From contig JAEILZ010000004.1 of assembly GCA_018873225.1 (NCBI GenBank), positions 1,426,001 to 1,490,000 on the forward strand: a stretch of 64,000 bases of DNA, written 5' to 3'. Every line of letters starts with the position of its first letter. The stretch's first letter is position 1. This DNA is from [Phialemoniopsis] sp. UDSM-2020. Taxonomy: Eukaryota > Ascomycota > Sordariomycetes > Thyridiales > Thyridiaceae. The position numbers and the translations under genes were made by a program. This document shows, in pieces, positions 43,457-54,944 of the stretch. Under the pieces are notes generated by a model, which was given only the letters and a program-made list of their open reading frames with translations, did not search any database and had not been told where the DNA came from.

Positions 43457-44546
43457 TTTGACGGACTCTTCGCGCGTATTTCGTGCGCACAGGCAAATCA
43501 AATCAAGTTAGGCTTGTGTTTGGCCAGGTCCTCGCTCCTGGTAGCTGCAAGCAAGGAGGCTGGCTGCTGAAGTGGTGACAGGAACAGGAGATGAGGGAGA
43601 GTGCATGTCTGGTGCACGCGTGCTGCGCTCGTTATCTTATCACCATAGCCAATCTCAGTCGTAGTGGATACAGGTAAAACACTCGACTAATACGCACATG
43701 CGAACCTCAGTCTGGCCACCTACCATAACAGGGGCGACAATATATTTTAGCATTAATAGGATGGATAATGCTACTAATTGATTATCTGGAAGCAATGGTC
43801 CGTCGGCCTGTGTCACTACAATGACCTAATTTGACTTTGCTGGTCAAGCCCGCGCAGCGGCATGCTTCCAGGAACACCTCGGTTCCCTCGTCGTCAAACG
43901 TACCAGTTGATGATGTGAAATAGTCGTAAATTCTGGCATAGGACATTTGCAACAGCTCAGGTAAGGAGCTATCATCCTCTAAAGATATTTGAAGACGTCT
44001 AGAGTAAGGCTTCACTCACTGGATGCCTTCAGGTGAAGGTCGTTAACAGTTCGATCTCGGACCACAGTCCCAACTATAAAGATCAACTATTTCAAATTCA
44101 GAAGGCAAAGTCTCGATCCCCCTCTCATACATATACTGAGAATGTTATTTTTTATGTTAAGACCAGCTTCTCAGATGCAACTCTACTTTTCGTACCTGTA
44201 GGTAGCGCACTGCTTCGCGCAAGGCACCACCATCATGCTAATCCCAACTCACACCAATACTCACGAAGAACTGGACCACTGCCCTCGGTTCAAGAAATCT
44301 GTTTTGAGTCTGAAGTCAAATAGTTCTTTGTGTTAGTTCGCAGAATTGGACACAATCGTCCTGGAAACCAGATCCTGGGGTGCGCGTCCCGGACAACACA
44401 ACAACCCTCTCCCCCTTTCACATGCACCAATGTTTCCATCAAGGAACTCCCATACGCTTCATCTTTTGCTTTCAAACTGCAAAATCTAAGTATATTTTCT
44501 TGGAAACTCTTCTGAAAAGTCCAGGAAGAAATCACGGCCAACAGCG
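43457..44546. other. divergent intergenic region
   Basis: About 1.1 kb without a coding frame, AT-rich near 43740-44130. It should hold the promoters of the small acidic gene and the PY-motif membrane protein. Confidence 0.4.
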
Positions 44547-45212
44547 ATGTACTCCCGCAGCCTCTCGGCTGCGAAACCCCACGGCACCATGGAGTCCTAC
44601 CAACACTACACTGAGCACGCTGTGACCAAACGTTCACGAACAGAGCTCAGCGACGAGTGCATAGCTATGTTTGTGGTTCTGGCTCTCTACGTCACATTCG
44701 TGGTCGCGTATATGCACAATGAGCGCTTCTGCGGACGTGTTGGTCGAGCCCTGGGTGCTGCACGATCTCACCGATGGACGCGAAGCTGTGGCACACCGGT
44801 CTGCGCGGTACTTCTCGTCTTCTACACCGCCAAGGCAGTATTCATTCTCCCGTTTGGTCTGGTATACAGCATTTTGCGGAACATCTGTCTGGTTCGCACC
44901 TGCGTCACGCTGGATTTGGACACCTGTGTGGATCTGAGTACGCGTCGCGATGGGGACTTCTACTATGGGGTTTTGGACGACAGTGACTCGACGAGTGACG
45001 ACGTCTCATCATTGAAAGACAGGAACATCAGCCCTCCACCGCCTTATCAGCCGTGGAATTCCTGGCATGGACGAGTACAGGACCTGGAGGCGCAAGTTGC
45101 CCAGGCGTCTCCGCATCACTCAGATGTAAGATACTTACAACCACCGTCATACGACGATCTCACACCCCCGACTGAGGCGCCACCAGATGACAGCAACAGT
45201 TTGACCACATGA
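44547..45212 (+). CDS. hypothetical two-pass membrane protein with PY motifs
   Basis: A single exon of 221 residues with no family I recognise. There are two hydrophobic stretches, about residues 38-56 (CIAMFVVLALYVTFVVAYM) and 83-110 (VCAVLLVFYTAKAVFILPFG and on). An acidic, serine-rich cytosolic segment follows (LDDSDSTSDDVSS). The tail carries two proline-tyrosine motifs, PPPPYQPW and PPSYDDL. PY motifs bind WW domains of Rsp5/Nedd4 ubiquitin ligases or their arrestin adaptors (family knowledge), so the protein may be ubiquitin-regulated or act as an adaptor; this is inference. An alternative start is the ATG at 44589. Confidence 0.65.
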   Translation: MYSRSLSAAKPHGTMESYQHYTEHAVTKRSRTELSDECIAMFVVLALYVTFVVAYMHNERFCGRVGRALGAARSHRWTRSCGTPVCAVLLVFYTAKAVFILPFGLVYSILRNICLVRTCVTLDLDTCVDLSTRRDGDFYYGVLDDSDSTSDDVSSLKDRNISPPPPYQPWNSWHGRVQDLEAQVAQASPHHSDVRYLQPPSYDDLTPPTEAPPDDSNSLTT

Positions 45213-45393
45213 GTATCACAACAAGCTATATGTGGCTTAGCAAGCAGAATTTCAGAGGGGGTTAGCACTTTGTGTTGGGGTATAGAGCCTTGTAGGCCCA
45301 TAAACATATGGTATTCAATGATCAAGACACGCGATGTCTTGAGTTGAGAAGATGAGATCTCTCATCCTCTCCTAGTAAAGTCTAGCACCGAGT

Positions 45394-45516
45394 CTAAACG
45401 GCATCATCGGCTGGCTTCTTCTGGCTCGGGCGGACACAGCAAAAGTACATACTGATCATCCAGGCGACTATGCCAATGAGGCTCAAAATCAGGATGAGTA
45501 TCTCGTTGTTGTCCAT
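45394..45516 (-). CDS. 40-residue single-pass membrane microprotein
   Basis: The frame starts with ATG at 45516, preceded by CAACC, and ends with TAG at 45396-45394. It encodes MDNNEILILILSLIGIVAWM, then ISMYFCCVRPSQKKPADDAV. One hydrophobic segment (about residues 6-25) is followed by a cysteine pair next to the membrane, which suits palmitoylation, and a short basic then acidic tail. The start context is good and the layout is that of a genuine small membrane protein, but conservation cannot be tested here. It is convergent with the PY-motif gene, whose stop lies 182 bp away. Confidence 0.5.
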   Translation of the reverse strand: MDNNEILILILSLIGIVAWMISMYFCCVRPSQKKPADDAV

Positions 45517-46436
45517 GGTTGATGAGTCCTGGGTTTTTTATGGTTTGGTTGTGTTAAGATTTGGAGCCGTTGAAGCGAGGTAATGTCTGTTCCGCCAGAT
45601 GAAGAAGAGACCGGTGAGGTTTGGACGTGTTGGTGTTTGATTTGAGTTTCAAGTATTTCGAAGGACGGGAGCATAGTCGGCTTTAAATACGCGACGCGTC
45701 TTTGTGCACTTGAGCAGAAAGAACGCACACAACGGCTTTATGTCCGACATGTTACCTTTGAGCTGTATAGCTATTGTTTTGTATGTTAAGAACACAATAA
45801 CTTGCACATAATCGAAACAAAGAAACCCTCTCCTGCACATAAGACACCCGTCCTCAAGTGCGTGCTAATACTCATTGTGAAGGAAGTCTTGTCGGCACAT
45901 ATGTTGATCCTGTCAAAGGAACAAGTGCGAGGATCGGCCCCTCTATCAAGATTGTTGCCACCTGGACTCTGTCGGGTTCTCGTTGGAGTAGTAGCTCTAT
46001 ACTCTGACTGAGCGACATGGGGACGTAATTTCAAGTCAAATTCTGCGAAAGCATGTCGGAACAGGAGAGTCAAGTCGAATCTGCATCGCACAGGCTATTC
46101 ATCAGCTCACAAGCAACTATTCACTGGGATGGCCAAGTCGAGACTTTCGCGGACCACATTGGCAAACTACTTTTGAGTAGAGACAATCAATACAGCCAAT
46201 GTGCTGCAAATCATTGAGGATATTCTCTGTGCTTCTATCTTATCAAATGTGAAGGTACATGCTCACAGATACATTTTAAGACGTGGAGCGGGCAAGATGT
46301 ATCGCAACTACATCGCCAAAACCTGATATTGCTCAATCTCTTCTACTTGGTCTGCACCGAAAAGCAGACTAGTAGTATACATCTAAATATTTTCCTCTTT
46401 CCCATTGCCTCATTCTAAACCCCCATAACCCAATAA
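45517..46436. other. intergenic region
   Basis: About 920 bp between the microprotein start and the thioesterase stop, AT-rich around 45780-46380. No gene is seen. Confidence 0.4.
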
Positions 46437-47983
46437 TCACTCCGTGACACTGACCCCCTCGCCCGACTTCTTCTCCTGCCCGCCCTTGCCGGCCCCGCCG
46501 CCCTCGAGGATCTTCTTTTGCTCGTCGCCGATCTGCACCCTCCTCCGCGCGTCGACGTACATCATCATCTCGTTGTACGAGTGCGGCAGCACCTTGATGT
46601 CCCGCGGCACGAGGAACGTGTAGTTGAACTGGCCCGTCGGCCGCGCGTTGCCGTGCTCGACGTCGCGCACTTTGCTGTCGACGCGCACGTGCACCCGCGT
46701 CATCGGCCGCTCCGGGTCCGCCTGCCCCGGCTGGCTGCCGTCCTCCTCGAGTAAAGGCGGGTCCGTGTACGCCACCGTCGCCGTCAGGTACAGGACGCTG
46801 CCGACGGGGACGGGGCTGCGGAAGGTGCACGGGTCGGCGCTGACGAAGACCGGGCGAGCGTGCGCGAAGCTCGCGGCGCAGCAGAACGCGAGCTCAAAGG
46901 TGAGCTTCAAGTGGTACCCGCCAAAGACCATGAACTGGTGGCGGTTGCGCACGGTGGGCTGGGCGATGGTCGAGGTGGCGAGCTTGGTGTGGGCCATGGG
47001 CACGACGTTGCGCGGCTGGCGCAGGGGCCGGTTCGGGTCGTGGTACTCGAGCTGCTTGAGCCAGATGCGGTGGATCAGGGCCGACTCGGCGTCGTTGGGC
47101 TCGACCTCGAGCAGCGACGTCTTGCGCTTCTCCTTCTTGCGCAGGGCCTTGGCCTCTCCCGCGCGGTAGACGGCCTCCTCCTCGGGCGTCTCGCAGATGA
47201 GCGCGGGGACGTTGGTCGGCTTCTTGGTCAGCGGGTCGAGGGCCACCATGGTGAAGGTGCAGGTCAGCAGCACGTCCTCGGGCCGGCTCGGCTCGTCGTC
47301 GGCGCGCGCCCTGGCAACCTTGCAGGTGATCTCGACACTACTGCGGCCCGTGGCGTACGTCACCTGGCCGCTATACTCGAGATCGCAGATCTCGGTGAGC
47401 GGGTTTTCGATGGTAATGCGGTCGACGGCGGCAGTTACGGTCGTCACGCCCGGTCCGGTATGCTTGTACACGATGATACCAGCCAGAGCGTCCAGGTCCA
47501 TGAACAGAGTTCCCAGACTGCACTAAAGCATCAGTGCCGGGGCCACGGACGACTATAAAAAGCAGGACTTACCGTATTTGTCCAGTGGCGTTGATATACG
47601 TGTCCGAGAGCCACGGATCTTGACCGAGGGGCAGAACCTGCCGACGTGTCAGTTTGATTACTCTCGCAGCTTTTGGACTTGAGTATATGACTCACCACTC
47701 TATGATAGCTGTCCTTCATCTTCTTGGGAGAAAGATCGCGCTCCTGTTGCTGTGCTTCCGGGAAGTGAGGGGTCTGGCCCTCCTGCTTGAGCTTGAAGGC
47801 CTCAATCCAAGGCATGGGGAGCCTCTCATCCGTCAATCCACGGAAAACACCGTGTGTTCCCCGGCATAGGGGTGCCCCGGTGCGAAAAGATCGGGCTTGA
47901 ACATAGGAGCGCAGGTCCGGCGACTGCTTGCAACGGCGAGTCAGACAACGCGCCGCGCGTAATGAGGAGTGCTGTAAAGTCAT
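46437..47983 (-). CDS. mitochondrial acyl-CoA thioesterase, ACOT9-like
   Basis: Three exons, 47983-47696, 47637-47573 and 47517-46437, give 477 residues. All joins keep frame: YHRV/VLPLGQDPWLSDTYIN and ATGQIR/LGTLFMDLDALAG. The N-terminus (MTLQHSSLRAARCLTRRC) is a basic presequence suited to mitochondrial import. Two hotdog domains follow. The first includes GTLFMDLDALAGIIVYKHTG. The second begins near TVRNRHQFMVFGGYHLKLTF and includes AFCCAASFAHARPVFVSADP. The second domain is followed by a Gly/Lys-rich C-terminus (GGGAGKGGQEKKSGEG). ACOT9-type enzymes hydrolyse acyl-CoAs to free acid and CoA in mitochondria. The product is similar in length to animal ACOT9. Confidence 0.9.
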
Positions 47984-48750
47984 GGCTGCGTTGGATTTCT
48001 ACCAGACTCCAGATGGCTTTGGGAGGAGTTTTGGAGATGGTAGAGTGAGATCGATGTATCAGATCGTGACTCTATAAGAAAATTCGGCAGTCGCCGAGGT
48101 TGGATCGGGATTGCGCTCGGGATGGGGCGCGAGTCGACGGAAGACCACGGAGGTGTGTGCCCACTTTTACGCGATCTTTTTCTCCACTCTCGACGACGAC
48201 GGCCATTCTTTGAGTATAGACTTTCTTCGCCCTATTACGTACATCGCGATTCTAAACCCTGCCAGGCAAAGGCCAAGAGATACAAATATACCATTGGAGT
48301 GTATTCACTGGAGTGAGCATGATTGTAATTGCTCAGATTGCCTCTACGACTAGGCTTAGGCCGGGGTTGACAGGCTGTAAAGAGTTGGCCTCGGTTTGAG
48401 CGTCTCATGTGTATAGTTATTAGTGCTGTTCTGAAGTTCACCAGGTCTTCCTTGACAAAGCCTTTGTCTCCGTACTCAACCATGACACAAAAGACCGAGA
48501 ACAAAGAATAAAACTCTTTGATTGTGTCTTTTACTTGGACACAACCTCGAGTCTCACTACTGTATCCTCACGTAGTCCTGAAGTATAAAGTGCCAGCTTG
48601 CCAGTCTTTGAAACTTCAACAGGGATATGCATAACCAAAGAAGTTTTCATCCCGGACCGACACTCCCTCTTGCACGCAGTATATTGAAAAGGTATTCTCT
48701 ATACAAGTACCTATCAGCACTTATATATATCTCAACTCAACTCAAATACC
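47984..48750. promoter_or_regulatory. divergent promoter between thioesterase and single-pass membrane protein genes
   Basis: About 770 bp with no coding frame of interest. It should contain both promoters; no specific site is recognised. Confidence 0.4.
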
Positions 48751-49665
48751 ATGTCGGTCGAGCCAGCAGGCATGGCCAGCATCACGGTCACCGTAGCGCC
48801 GGCGCCAGCCCAGCCCCCGGCGTACGCACCGGCCGACAACTGGAACCCGGCATACATTGCCATCATAGTATTGATCTCCATCATTCTTATCTGCGCTACT
48901 ACTCTCACGATCTTTCTGACTCGGAGGCACCGCAGGACAGACACAGCTCACCCACCGTACGCCGTCCCCGTCGCGCTCACGTTGCCACAATACTACTCCC
49001 CGCAGTCGTCACAGCAAAGCAACAGTGGCCTTGGCGGTAGTACTGGCATTCAGTACGTGGCATCCGGTGTCTACCGCCCCGCCCGCACGGTCGATACACA
49101 GCTCCCTCATCAGGCGCCGGAGATGACGACAGTCCAGCCGGTGCAGCACGTGGAAGAGCCCCATCACGACCAGGGCGAAGCCGGCAATAGTAACGGCAGC
49201 AGCAGCGGCATCGTACGGCCCGTGATCCCCGAGATTCGCTTTTCGGAACCCCTGGACGACTACCTCGAGCGGAAGGAGTTGCCGCCGCCGCCCAGGTCCA
49301 CGCCCGCCAAGAAGATGACCCTGGACCAGCTACTCAACCAGCCGGAGAACAGACGGCAAAAGTATCCGCCGGGCGTAAACCCGTACAGGTGGGAGCCTTC
49401 GGAGGATGAGAACATCCAGGCACAGTCTGCTACCGCTAAAAGACAGGCCGAGGAGGTGAACAGGCCTCTGCCTTCAGCAGCATCGACGGTGTACAGCTGG
49501 AAGAACCGCGCGACATGTGATACGGCCGACTCCGACGCTACTCACGGCCCGGAGGGATATCCCGGTCGTAGAAGGAGCAGCTTGCGGAAGATTGGAGGAG
49601 TCTGGATTACTAGGGAGCGGATGCGCAAATGGATGGGAGGGATCTCTAGTCCGGACGCGGTCTGA
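48751..49665 (+). CDS. hypothetical single-pass membrane protein, proline-rich
   Basis: A single exon of 304 residues that I do not recognise as a family. The short Ala/Pro-rich N-terminus (PAPAQPPAYAPADNW) leads to one strong hydrophobic segment at about residues 34-57 (AYIAIIVLISIILICATTL). A basic stop-transfer run (TRRHRRTD) follows, so the N-terminus is probably extracellular or lumenal. The long cytosolic tail is Gln/Ser/Pro-rich. It has motifs RFSEPLDDYLERKELPPPP and KYPPGVNPYRWEPSEDEN, and a basic C-terminus (GRRRSSLRKIGGVWITRERM). RRRSS resembles a basophilic kinase site. It is arranged like fungal mid2/WSC-type tails but lacks a signal peptide and a cysteine-rich ectodomain. Confidence 0.6.
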   Translation: MSVEPAGMASITVTVAPAPAQPPAYAPADNWNPAYIAIIVLISIILICATTLTIFLTRRHRRTDTAHPPYAVPVALTLPQYYSPQSSQQSNSGLGGSTGIQYVASGVYRPARTVDTQLPHQAPEMTTVQPVQHVEEPHHDQGEAGNSNGSSSGIVRPVIPEIRFSEPLDDYLERKELPPPPRSTPAKKMTLDQLLNQPENRRQKYPPGVNPYRWEPSEDENIQAQSATAKRQAEEVNRPLPSAASTVYSWKNRATCDTADSDATHGPEGYPGRRRSSLRKIGGVWITRERMRKWMGGISSPDAV

Positions 49666-50373
49666 GGATTGATGGAGACAAGGGGGCTCATGGCGTAAAA
49701 CAAAGCGAGCATTGTCACACAACAGATTGGACCAGATACATGCCATGCTTTGTTCATGATTCTCTAGATCAGCAGCGTTCTATCCGCTAGCATCGACACA
49801 AAAAAAAGACCCTCTCTCTTCACCTGCTTTCTGTGTCCTGTGAGCCAAGTGGCTAATTCTGACAACGAGATCATCACCTCCTTTTCGGTGCCATGTCTTG
49901 TTTGTGTAAAACAGCAATTCTTCTCTCTCGCCTTGCTTGAAATGAGGAGCCTAATGCTCGTTGATGTTATCCCGTGGATTGGTCGACTGAAGGTTGTATA
50001 AACCAACTCCCGACGCCAGCTTTCGTGTCTAAAGCAGTAATGGTGAAAAAAAAAGAAACGCCGAATGGTGCCCCGGCGCCGCGGGGTCGCCATCATGTCG
50101 AGTAAAAAGTATATGTGGGCAAGTATATACAGAGAATCGAACGTGAAACGTCGAGTGGGTATCGAATGCAGCTTTTTTGATTGACCAAGTTCTGGGTCAG
50201 GTCCGTCGGGCGTGAAATCAGATATGCGCTGTCCGTCGAAACAAGGTGGCAAGCCGTTGATGGCTGTAGCTGATGCCATTTCGTGTTTGATGTTCGTGAG
50301 TGTGTGGGTTTCGGTGGGTGGATAAAAAGGTCACCACGTAGATGAAGGAGGAGCTAGGTGCGGGTAGCACAGC
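49666..50373. other. convergent intergenic region
   Basis: About 700 bp of 3' UTRs of two converging genes, including A-runs at 49797-49807 and 50046-50055. No gene is seen. Confidence 0.4.
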
Positions 50374-50865
50374 TCACTGGTAGTCCTTAGAGTGCCAGAT
50401 GCCGGCGCCGAGAGGCTTGCTGATGCCGAGGCCGACAGCAACGGCGATGCCCACAATGAGCACGACGATGAGGACCTTGGCGATGATCCTGTTGCGCTTG
50501 CTCAGGTGGGATAGGCAGCCAAAGGCGCGCTTCCTCTTAGCTGCCTTGGCCTTCTGCTTCCAGTGCTCTCTGCCGGGCCAGACCTCGCAGTCGCCGCCCC
50601 GAGACTTGCGTAGTTCGCATTTGGTCGAGGACGGAGTGATGCAAGCCTCCACGTCTGTCTCGAAGGGGTTCAGGCGGTTGGATGAAGGGGAAGACACGTC
50701 CGACGGACGAGGGCACTCATGGCTAGTGTGTCCCTTCTTCTCGTCGGCAAGCGTCGGGGCTTGGGAGCTGAGCGACTCGCGCGAGCGCTTCTCGGAGACT
50801 CCGTGAGACGTCTTGACGTGCAACGGCTGAGGGACAGCGGGCTCTTGGGTGTTGACGGAAGACAT
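50374..50865 (-). CDS. hypothetical tail-anchored-like membrane protein
   Basis: A single exon of 163 residues. The ATG at 50865 follows CTCAAA. The first 120 residues are hydrophilic, rich in Ser/Pro and charged residues (SRESLSSQAPTLADEKKGHT), and end in a basic stretch (WKQKAKAAKRKRAFGC). A single hydrophobic segment at about 126-148 (IIAKVLIVVLIVGIAVAVGL) is followed by a short 15-residue end. This gives a type II or tail-anchored topology. I do not recognise the family. A long, gene-free 5' region precedes it. Confidence 0.6.
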   Translation of the reverse strand: MSSVNTQEPAVPQPLHVKTSHGVSEKRSRESLSSQAPTLADEKKGHTSHECPRPSDVSSPSSNRLNPFETDVEACITPSSTKCELRKSRGGDCEVWPGREHWKQKAKAAKRKRAFGCLSHLSKRNRIIAKVLIVVLIVGIAVAVGLGISKPLGAGIWHSKDYQ

Positions 50866-53800
50866 TTTGAGGGCGTAGAGGAATGTCTGAACTTCCAAGA
50901 GTTTACGTAGATTGCGTAAGAATGTTCGAGAGTCTCAACCAAAATGGTGAAGTGGTCAAGGACTGTTGGGGATGGGCACCGGACTGTGCACCGATGAGAC
51001 AAATAAAAAGGATTCGAGACAGGCCTGGGGTTGCAAAAGTTAGAGATAATGAACACGTCGTTTCGGCCGCAAGAGGAAACAAGACGGTTGGTGCGCTACC
51101 AAGAACCAAAAACAGCGAGTGAATGGCTTTGGTAGGAGGGAAATGTTTCAACGGACAAAGCAGTGGCGCATGGCGATATGCCGGCCGGACGTTACTCACC
51201 TGGTCTCTCGTACAGATAGCAGCACAAACAACGGCAATAACCAACAAAAAAAGAAGCCTTCGGCGGACGAAGGCGAGGTCGAAGAGATGCGTAGACCGTT
51301 TGGGGTTTCCCGCGGTGGGCAATTGAGGGAGTTTAGGACTGGCCTAGGATCGCCAAAATGCGCATGAATGTGTTGATTGGGTTGGGGGTGGGTTCCCTCC
51401 TTTGTCGTGATGATGGCCGACTGCTGCCCGTTTGCCCTTGAAGGTCTTCACTTGGTCACGACGCCCCGACTGAAGCGATCACTTCCTGCCTGTGGACAAG
51501 CTGACGAAGGACTGAATCAGAAGAATGAAGGACTGACTGACCGACAGGTGAAGAAAATCAAAGAAGCAAAGAGGAGCGGCACCAGCAATCAAGAAAAGGC
51601 GGGAGAGGGAGCAGGTAGAGAGGGAAATGAGAGACGACATGGATGATAAGGGGGTACGTACCTACCTGGGCCTACCTACCTCTCCATGTTGGCTGCAGCG
51701 TCCTAGGTAGCCTGTACGTACTGTAGGGCTCATGGGCAGATTGGCCAGGGGTGCACGCTAAAGGGGGATCAGGCCAGACCAGGCCAGACCGGGGGGGTTC
51801 TCCCGCCGCTTGGGGCACTCTCCGGTGGGGAACTTTCAGGTGGTGCTGGTACTTTCCAGGTGCTGGCTGTATGCACCAGCCAGCCAGCGCACATGGGTAT
51901 CGCCTATCTGTCTGTCTATCTTCCTGCTCATGTTGAGAGCTTTTTCTGCTACGAAGCAGGGAGGCGACAATCCGAGTGCTAGAGCACCTCAAAGGCCCCA
52001 GAAAAAGCATGGGGTTTAGTGCAGAGCTTAGCCTGCCTCTGGGCCTGGTTCGGTTGCCGTTTTGGGGAGCTCGAAGGGCTAAACAGCGGCCATGATTGGC
52101 CTGCAACGGGACAAAGTTGCCAGCAGCGCGACGTCCAAGGCTTTTAGCCCGGCCCTACTGCGGGCGCGCCGCCCTTTCATGCAACCTCTACCTCGACTCT
52201 CTGTGCCATCTCGCTATCTTGGTCCTGTACCACTCAACTCGTGCCACTCTAGCCTAGCTCCTAGCGCTGGGCCTCGCGTCGTCTCGCACCGCATCGCGTG
52301 CAGGCTAAAGGGTCAACAAGCGCAGCGCCGACCAGGGAACTTGGAGAAGAGGCTAGACCTGCCTTCAAAGATAGAGCTACGGCCAACTTCAGAATGGACT
52401 TCCCCATCTCAGAATGACGCCAGAAAGGGCCAATTGCCGACAATGATGATAACATGACCAATATCCACTTGTGACACCAGTTGTCTGTCCGTCCTGGTCT
52501 GCCCCCCGTACGACGGTGGCTCAGAATGCGTACGACAAGAGGCCCTGCCCCGGCCTGGTCTTTGTGGACAGACAGGCATAGCAGGCCAGATTAGGCAATA
52601 CCTGGCCGCTATGCGAAGGGAGCAGACGAGGGGGCCCTGGCCAATGGCAATGCGATTGGAGGGGTTGGACGAGCTGCCAGACGCCGCGAATAAATCAATT
52701 TGTATCTCGCTCTCGTTTCGTCAATGGGCAAAAGCCAAGAGAGGGCCGTGGTGCCGTGCGACCATACAAGCCAGCCCAAGTTACATTAACTAACGACCTG
52801 TCGCTGTGTCGCAATCGAGACGCAGACAGGGACCGGACAGACAGCATCAACTGGGACAACTTGCCCCGAGGGAGCGGTGCTCTTGCAACCACACCTCATG
52901 CAGCAAATCGACGAGCTAAACCGCGTTGGAATTACTTACGTACAAGCAGGCAATTGCATGGATACCCACTGGCCGCAGCTTCACAAAAGTCTAGCCAGGT
53001 TTATGGACCATGGATAAGAGAATAAGCTCGCCACAAAACGGGCATGCCCCTGCACAAAGCTAATGCTAATGCAGGTCCCCCGCGACACACCAAAGAAACC
53101 CACCAACCAGTCGCCCCAGCCGCGCTGCCAGAATGCCTTTTTGAGCTTGGATCGAGGCAATTGACCTCTGAGTGAGGGGTTTAGTGCAGACAGAAGCGAA
53201 ATGGGGTCTCGACGCCGTCAGCCGCGCTTCGCAAACGGCCATGTCGTAGCTCGTCGATAGTCGCACACTGGATGTTTGCTTTTCGACCTCACTGCTGCGC
53301 GTGATCGATAACGGCGACCGTCCTTGCCGTGGATTGTTGTTGTGACGCAAACAGGCGGCTATCGGCCTGGAACTCCTGGGCTTGCTGCCATACCAGGCCC
53401 GTGCCGATCTGCCGCCCACACTCGACGGCGGCAAGGCGAGCGTAGTGAGTGTCTACGAAGTAGGTACTAAGTTAGTCGATCTCACCGCTTCCGCCATCTG
53501 TTGAGCCCGTCGAGATCGCTGAGACAAATCACTGGAGTTATGACGCTGTTTTGGATCCAAGCGACGAGCTTGAGTCGACGGATCGCTCGCGAAATTCCCT
53601 TCTCTCGTCGCACTTCAGAATACTCGTATCGTTCGGCGAAGCAAGGGAGTGTTTTGCGAGGACCCAGCGTGCCAACCCGCGTATTGGTTCCCCCAGCGCC
53701 TAAAATAGAGATGTGCGCAATAAACCGGAAACTCCCAATTTCACATGTGGTGCGTCCCCAACCTCTTAGCTGATCTTAGAGAGCCACACAAAGCAGCAGC

Positions 53801-54944
53801 CGCCCTGATGTCATTCTCTACCGGTTTCTCATATTGCAAAGGCGTCAACGACCAGGGAAGTTTGTGTATTGAAAATTCTGCCTTCGCCCGCTAGCTACGG
53901 GCTTGGCCGATCTACATACCTACCACGTGGGTGAAGAGTCTGAGTTTTCCCACTACTCCGTACAAACAGAGCGAGAAAAGGATTTGTGCCTTGGCGCATT
54001 CGCCCCCATGCGGATCTTGGCAATTGTACAAGTAGGTAGCTGATCCCTCCAAGACGTCGAATTCATTGGGAGAGCGGGCGTACCCGAGACCCGTACGAAA
54101 TACCCTGGCCAGCAAAAGCTGGCAAGCTGGGTGGCTGAGGTTGCACCTTTGACTCTTTGCCACGCGATGATCAGGGGTTCCAGACACCACCGACTCATCA
54201 CATCAAAAGATATTCTTTTCTTTTTTCCTCAATTGTTTGCATATCTGACATCTGACAAGTGAAACCCGCGTGTTCCAAGACACTTGCGGTGAGAGGGGAC
54301 CTGGTGTTTTACTGGGATTGGTCTCCTGTCACTGTTCTTGGCAAAATGTCTTTGCCTGGTCCATGCTGAGAGGGTATTTGTACTTTCTCGCCAAACCCCT
54401 GCTTCGTTCGCTAACAAAGTTCTTACGTACGCGCGGGAAAGGAACAGCCCATCTCGGCTGTTGAGCTCTCTTTCATCAGGGTTTTTTGATCCGTTTGGAT
54501 ACGAACATGTGCGTGGCTAGCTTGAGCACCTGTTCAAGTGATGTTTACTCGTACTGCCATGCCGGCGTAATAGCAGGCACGGCGGCGGCAGACACTCAGC
54601 TGCCGCCGAGACAGATCACTGCCAGAAAGAGTAATCTTCCAGAACTCCTGCCGGACGACCAATGACACACTCGGGGGCAGACATTCACACCAAACAAGCA
54701 CAACAGTAATAAGCAAGGAAGCTTGATCTTCTTGGACAAAGTGAGATTATTGATTAGTCTAGGTAGGTACGGCGATAGCTGCCAGAGCAGAGTCTATATG
54801 TTTTCATGTCCTGCTTCCTTCGTGTGTGCGTACACATATTTCGTAGCGCGCGAGCTTGTGACATCTTTGCGAACGGCCAATGCAAGTAAGTAATGATACA
54901 AGAGAGAGAACCTGACTGTTCCCTCATCACCCACCGCCTCCTCA
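50866..54944. other. 4 kb gene-free region
   Basis: No exon-like frame or RNA gene is recognised on either strand. It contains GTACCTACCTGG/CCTAGGTAG-type clusters at 51655-51712, a 10-bp tandem repeat AGGCCAGACC at 51771-51790, further TAGGTA elements at about 53460, 54032 and 54760, and a pyrimidine-rich tract at about 54213-54232. It probably includes a long 5' leader for the 50.4 kb gene and the 3' UTR of the transporter. Confidence 0.5.
51771..51790 (+). repeat. tandem repeat AGGCCAGACC, two copies
   Basis: Two exact adjacent 10-bp units, followed by a run of seven or more G. The function is unknown. Confidence 0.6.

Noticed and set aside
46369..47558. Antisense and off-frame ORFs over the thioesterase and other GC-rich exons (for example BCS1, MFAP1, asparaginase, MFS)
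   Set aside because: Rare stop codons at high GC explain them; the real frames have clear family motifs.
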